From Mesonia ostreae (GTDB lineage Bacteria > Bacteroidota > Bacteroidia > Flavobacteriales > Flavobacteriaceae), in the NCBI RefSeq assembly GCF_031845265.1, contig NZ_JAVRBG010000005.1, positions 62,001 through 126,000 on the forward strand: a stretch of DNA of 64,000 nt, read 5' to 3'. Position 1 is the first letter of the stretch; each line of letters starts with the position of its first letter. The notes under the pieces are model-generated. The model saw only the letters and a program-made list of their open reading frames with translations. It ran no database searches and was not told the DNA's origin. Made by a program: the position numbers and the translations under genes. Shown piece after piece: positions 61,331 through 64,000 of this stretch.

Positions 61331-62379
61331 AACTCAAAAATTTTTTAATAGGATTTGGAGTAATTGCCATTATTTTAACCTTAATTCCTCTATTTTCAGG
61401 TAAATATTGGTGGATTAGAATGTTTGACTATCCACACGTGCAATTAACTATTTTAACCTTTACGGCATTTATTTGCTATTTTATTCGGTTTGATATAAAG
61501 AAATGGAGTGATTATGTTTTTGTTGTAGCTATTTGTGCTTGCCTCGTCTTTCAGTTTTATAAAATCTATCCTTATACAGCTTTTGCTGAAACTCAGGTAA
61601 AAACAATTAAAAGTTTTGAGCAAAACAAAAATTTAAAAATTTTTGTTTCTAACGCATTGCAAACCAATAAGAAAAAAGATTTATTGCTGAAAGAAATTAA
61701 GGTTTATAATCCAGATCTAGTGATGCTTTTAGAAACAGATCAAGATTGGTATAAGGCCACGAAACATCTTCAAAAAGAATTTAAATATACCGTTATAAAA
61801 CCATTACCAAATACCTATGGGATGATTTTATATTCTAAAAAAGAGCTTATTGAGCCTAAAGTAAATTTTTTAGTAGCAGATTCTATTCCTTCAATAGAAA
61901 CTCGATTAAAGCTTAATAATCAAGACACGATTCAAGTTTATGTAATTCACCCAACCCCACCTATGCCACAACATAACCCTAAATCTACAGATAGAGATAA
62001 GGAGATGATGATGGTTGGTAAAATGGCAAGAGAATCTAAATTACCCACCTTGGTTATGGGAGATTTTAATGACGTTGCATGGTCGCATACTACATTAAAA
62101 TTTCAGAGGTTAAGTAAGTTGTTAGACCCTAGAATAGGTAGAGGTTTTTACACTACATATAATGCGAATAGTTTTCTCTTTAGGTGGCCTTTAGACCATG
62201 TTTTTATGTCGAAAGATTTTCTGGTCGATGATATAGGAAAAGGAAACAATATCAATTCTGATCATTTTCCTATGTATATAAGCATCGTACTTGATAAGAA
62301 TAACAATAGGAATAATAAAGTGCAAGAGCTTACCGAGCAGGCAATGGAAAGAATTAATAAAACTTTAAATGAGAATTGA
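61327..62379 (+). CDS. endonuclease/exonuclease/phosphatase-family membrane protein
   Basis: A 350-residue protein. Three N-terminal hydrophobic segments (residues 1-80) precede an EEP domain with VMLLETDQDW (metal-binding Glu), IHPTPP (His), MGDFNDVAWS (Asp/Asn), LDHVFMS and the final SDHFPMYI (Asp-His). Such membrane-tethered EEP proteins with an external domain occur widely in Bacteroidota; the substrate may be a phosphodiester lipid or nucleic acid. It starts at TTG in the TTGA overlap with the DUF3817 gene. Confidence 0.9.
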   Translation: MKLKNFLIGFGVIAIILTLIPLFSGKYWWIRMFDYPHVQLTILTFTAFICYFIRFDIKKWSDYVFVVAICACLVFQFYKIYPYTAFAETQVKTIKSFEQNKNLKIFVSNALQTNKKKDLLLKEIKVYNPDLVMLLETDQDWYKATKHLQKEFKYTVIKPLPNTYGMILYSKKELIEPKVNFLVADSIPSIETRLKLNNQDTIQVYVIHPTPPMPQHNPKSTDRDKEMMMVGKMARESKLPTLVMGDFNDVAWSHTTLKFQRLSKLLDPRIGRGFYTTYNANSFLFRWPLDHVFMSKDFLVDDIGKGNNINSDHFPMYISIVLDKNNNRNNKVQELTEQAMERINKTLNEN

Positions 62380-62421
62380 AAAAAAAATGTTTATCCGCTT
62401 TCATTCCTCTAAGTAGTTTTT

Positions 62422-62481
62422 GTCACCTTGAGCGGAGTCGAATGGTTAAACAAAAGCGTCTCGACTCCACTCGACCTGATA
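62422..62481. repeat. TGAGCGGAGTCGA inverted pair between convergent genes
   Basis: CCTTGAGCGGAGTCGAATGG (62426-62445) and the opposing TCTCGACTCCACTCGACCTGA pair over about 12 bp. This is a familiar dispersed flavobacterial palindrome and may also terminate both convergent genes. Confidence 0.75.
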
Positions 62482-62534
62482 TTAAAACTATCATTTGATT
62501 ATACTGGAAACTAAACGAATATGCAGAAAAAAAA

Positions 62535-62924
62535 TTAGTTTTCTAAACGGTCTTTAACAAATTCTATTTTAGTTTTTCCGTGAGGTTTTACTTTACCTTC
62601 CGAGTCTAAGCTTACCATAACAATTTTTTCGATGCTAATAATGGTCTCACGAGTCATCTTATTTCTTACTTCACATTTTAAAGTAAGAGAAGCGTTTCCA
62701 AATTTTATCACTTCTATTCCTATTTCTACAATGTCTCCCTGTTTGGCCGAGCTTTTAAAGTCAATTTCGCTCATAAATTTGGTCACCGTTTTGGGGTTTT
62801 CCAACTGAATAATTGCATATAAAGCGGCTTCTTCGTCTATCCACTCCAATAATCTTCCTCCAAATAAAGTTCCGTTAGGATTTAAATCTTGGGGTTTAAT
62901 CCATTTTCTAGTATGAAATCTCAT
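62535..62924 (-). CDS. acyl-CoA thioesterase, hotdog fold (YciA-like)
   Basis: A 129-residue hotdog thioesterase starting MRFHTRKWIKPQDLNPNGTLFGGRLLEWIDEEA. NPNGTLFGG and WIDEEA form the catalytic Asp/Gly region of the YciA/BACH group, and DFKSSAKQGDIVEIGIEVIKFGNASLTLKCEV is the long beta-hairpin. It hydrolyses acyl-CoA esters. The 10-residue longer frame (62954) is disfavoured because TATATTTC at 62941-62948 looks like the promoter. Confidence 0.9.
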   Translation of the reverse strand: MRFHTRKWIKPQDLNPNGTLFGGRLLEWIDEEAALYAIIQLENPKTVTKFMSEIDFKSSAKQGDIVEIGIEVIKFGNASLTLKCEVRNKMTRETIISIEKIVMVSLDSEGKVKPHGKTKIEFVKDRLEN

Positions 62925-62988
62925 CGTTTTTTGTTTTACTGAAATATAACTCAATTCGTTTAAAATTCCGTTAAGGAATCATCGAGTA

Positions 62989-63417
62989 TTATGATAAGGT
63001 TATGTGCAAAAGCTTTGCAGCGTCTTTAATAATTTGCAAATGATCAAATGCTAACTTGGGCAATTTTTTTACTGGAAACCACTCCGCTTCTTCTGCATCA
63101 TCTTTTGCTTTCACTGCCGTGGAATTCTTTACGGAAGCTGTAAAAGCCACCGAAATCATTCTTCCCCGAGGATCGCGATCTACAGAATCATAAACTCCTA
63201 CTTGCTGAAGAGAATCCACCTTTAAAGAAGTTTCTTCCTCCAATTCTCGTTTACAGCCATCGATCAATACTTCGTCTTCTTCTAAAAATCCGCCAGGCAA
63301 AGCCCATAGTCCTTTAAAAGGTTTATTTTTTCTTTTGATAAGTAAGATTTGATATTTTTTTTCTTCCGAAGAGAAAATAACAGCATCTGTAGTTAAAGCA
63401 ATTTTGGGTTTCGACAT
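62989..63417 (-). CDS. NUDIX hydrolase
   Basis: A 142-residue pyrophosphohydrolase. The NUDIX box is GGFLEEDEVLIDGCKRELEEETSL, matching G-x5-E-x7-R-E-x-x-E-E. The N-terminus IALTTDAVIFSSEEKKYQILLIKRKNKPFKGLWALPGG and DPRGRMISVAF resemble the ADP-ribose/NrtR-type NUDIX domains. No DNA-binding extension is present, so it is enzyme only. Its ATG touches the stop codon of the DUF72 gene. Confidence 0.93.
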   Translation of the reverse strand: MSKPKIALTTDAVIFSSEEKKYQILLIKRKNKPFKGLWALPGGFLEEDEVLIDGCKRELEEETSLKVDSLQQVGVYDSVDRDPRGRMISVAFTASVKNSTAVKAKDDAEEAEWFPVKKLPKLAFDHLQIIKDAAKLLHITLS

Positions 63418-64000
63418 TATAGGGTTTTTGGAATTCTGATTTCCGTAGAAAAACGTTCGTTAAACTTTTCAATAAAATAAGCAGAAAGTAAAGGTGAAGA
63501 CTCTTCGATATTTTGATGAATAAAAAAGTATAGATTTTTTAAGCCGTGTGTATACCAATTTTCAATACGATCCAGCCAATCATCCAATCGATCATAATCT
63601 GAACTATGGTTCGCGCCGTTATAACGAATAAAAGCCGTTTGGTTGGTAAGACGCATATGGAGTAAATCTCGTCTTCCTGCGCTATCCGTAATAAGATTAC
63701 TGACGTTATATTTTAATAAAATGGAATTAAAATCATCTTCTACGGCTTTATCTTTAAACCAGTTTTCATTTCTAACTTCTATAGATAGCGGAATTTCCTT
63801 AGGCCATTTTTCAAAAAACGGTGCCAATCGATCCATATCTTTAGGAAGAAAATTATCTGGCATTTGTAGAAATACCATTCCTAATTTATGCTCCAAACCG
63901 GTAAGATTTGCGGTAAAATCTGTGACTAAATCATCACAATCTTGCAATCGCTTTAAGTGACTTATAAGCCGCGGTACTTTAGGGAAAAACTTAAAGTCTT
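63417..64000 (-). CDS. DUF72-family protein (3' part; start outside window)
   Basis: At least 193 residues of a YecE/DUF72 TIM-barrel-like protein. The open frame enters at the window edge with DFKFFPKVPRLISHLKRLQDCDDLVTDF, then LGMVFLQMPDNF, PLSIEVRNENWF and RYNGANHSSDYDRLDDWLDRI (family RxHG), ending near NLYFFIHQN. Family function is unknown. It overlaps the NUDIX start by one base. Confidence 0.92.
   Translation of the reverse strand, partial: DFKFFPKVPRLISHLKRLQDCDDLVTDFTANLTGLEHKLGMVFLQMPDNFLPKDMDRLAPFFEKWPKEIPLSIEVRNENWFKDKAVEDDFNSILLKYNVSNLITDSAGRRDLLHMRLTNQTAFIRYNGANHSSDYDRLDDWLDRIENWYTHGLKNLYFFIHQNIEESSPLLSAYFIEKFNERFSTEIRIPKTL

Noticed and set aside
1..64000. CRISPR arrays, rRNA, tRNA, prophage or intact IS elements
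   Set aside because: No regularly spaced repeats, no RNA-gene signatures and no transposase or phage structural gene were found on reading both strands.

Overview
The window is a chromosomal segment from a member of the Bacteroidota, almost certainly a marine-type Flavobacteriaceae. The evidence is a low-GC genome, the recurrent promoter box TAnnTTTG a short distance before start codons, a short primary sigma factor without region 1.1, and lineage-typical families (GLPGLI, DUF2452, Lacal_2735, DUF4251, DUF6642, VF530). No rRNA, tRNA, CRISPR array, prophage or intact insertion sequence was seen. The genus cannot be fixed from sequence reading alone.

Layout. 1-8.9 kb: partial recQ, then an MFS exporter/Crp regulator pair and a run of redox and electrophile-handling enzymes (DJ-1/PfpI-like protein, Old Yellow Enzyme, FAD oxidoreductase, zinc alcohol dehydrogenase), then a uracil phosphoribosyltransferase and an acetyltransferase. 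9-18 kb: an RNA-metabolism zone with three DEAD-box helicases, a VF530 protein and a cold-shock protein, plus MsrA-like protein, outer membrane phospholipase A and a frameshifted lipoprotein hydrolase. 18-24 kb: an unusual zinc-ribbon SDR, a J-domain/KTSC protein, a lipoprotein, TspO, a ThiE/TenI-like protein and a degenerate single-domain helicase relative. 24-28 kb: TesA-like esterase divergent from a YbbA/YbbP-type ABC exporter. 28-31.7 kb: small conserved proteins among palindromic repeats. 31.9-37 kb: an accessory-looking locus with a 1267-residue putative nuclease-fronted protein and a ChaC-like protein, followed by about 940 bp of non-coding DNA with a 19-bp direct repeat. 37-53 kb: core-like genes (nitroreductase, OmpA-family lipoprotein, SlyD, RpoD, AKR/SDR pair, bifunctional PBP, FUSC protein, MscS channel, VTT protein). 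53.3-57 kb: an operon encoding a small cysteine-containing secreted peptide, a GLPGLI protein and a TonB-receptor-like protein that carries an in-frame amber codon. 57-64 kb: SF2 helicase, GalE, DUF3817, EEP phosphatase, thioesterase, NUDIX and partial DUF72.

Two families of dispersed intergenic palindromes run through the window: one with the core AGCGGTCTT, which in some copies holds a GC-rich hairpin, and one of the form TGAG(T/C)G...CGAA, whose spacer carries a hairpin with changing stem sequence. Three genes are interrupted: the hydrolase at 10.9-11.7 kb (one A missing), the PNPOx-family gene at 29.3-29.9 kb (one T missing) and the receptor at 53.3-56.0 kb (TAG). These could be real decay or assembly error.

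The best candidates for undescribed biology are the 1267-residue protein plus ChaC-like pair and the peptide/GLPGLI/receptor operon with its strong intercistronic hairpin. Many start codons were re-assigned because the obvious longer reading frame begins inside or upstream of a TAnnTTTG promoter. All functional calls rest on motif recognition by eye; no database search was run.
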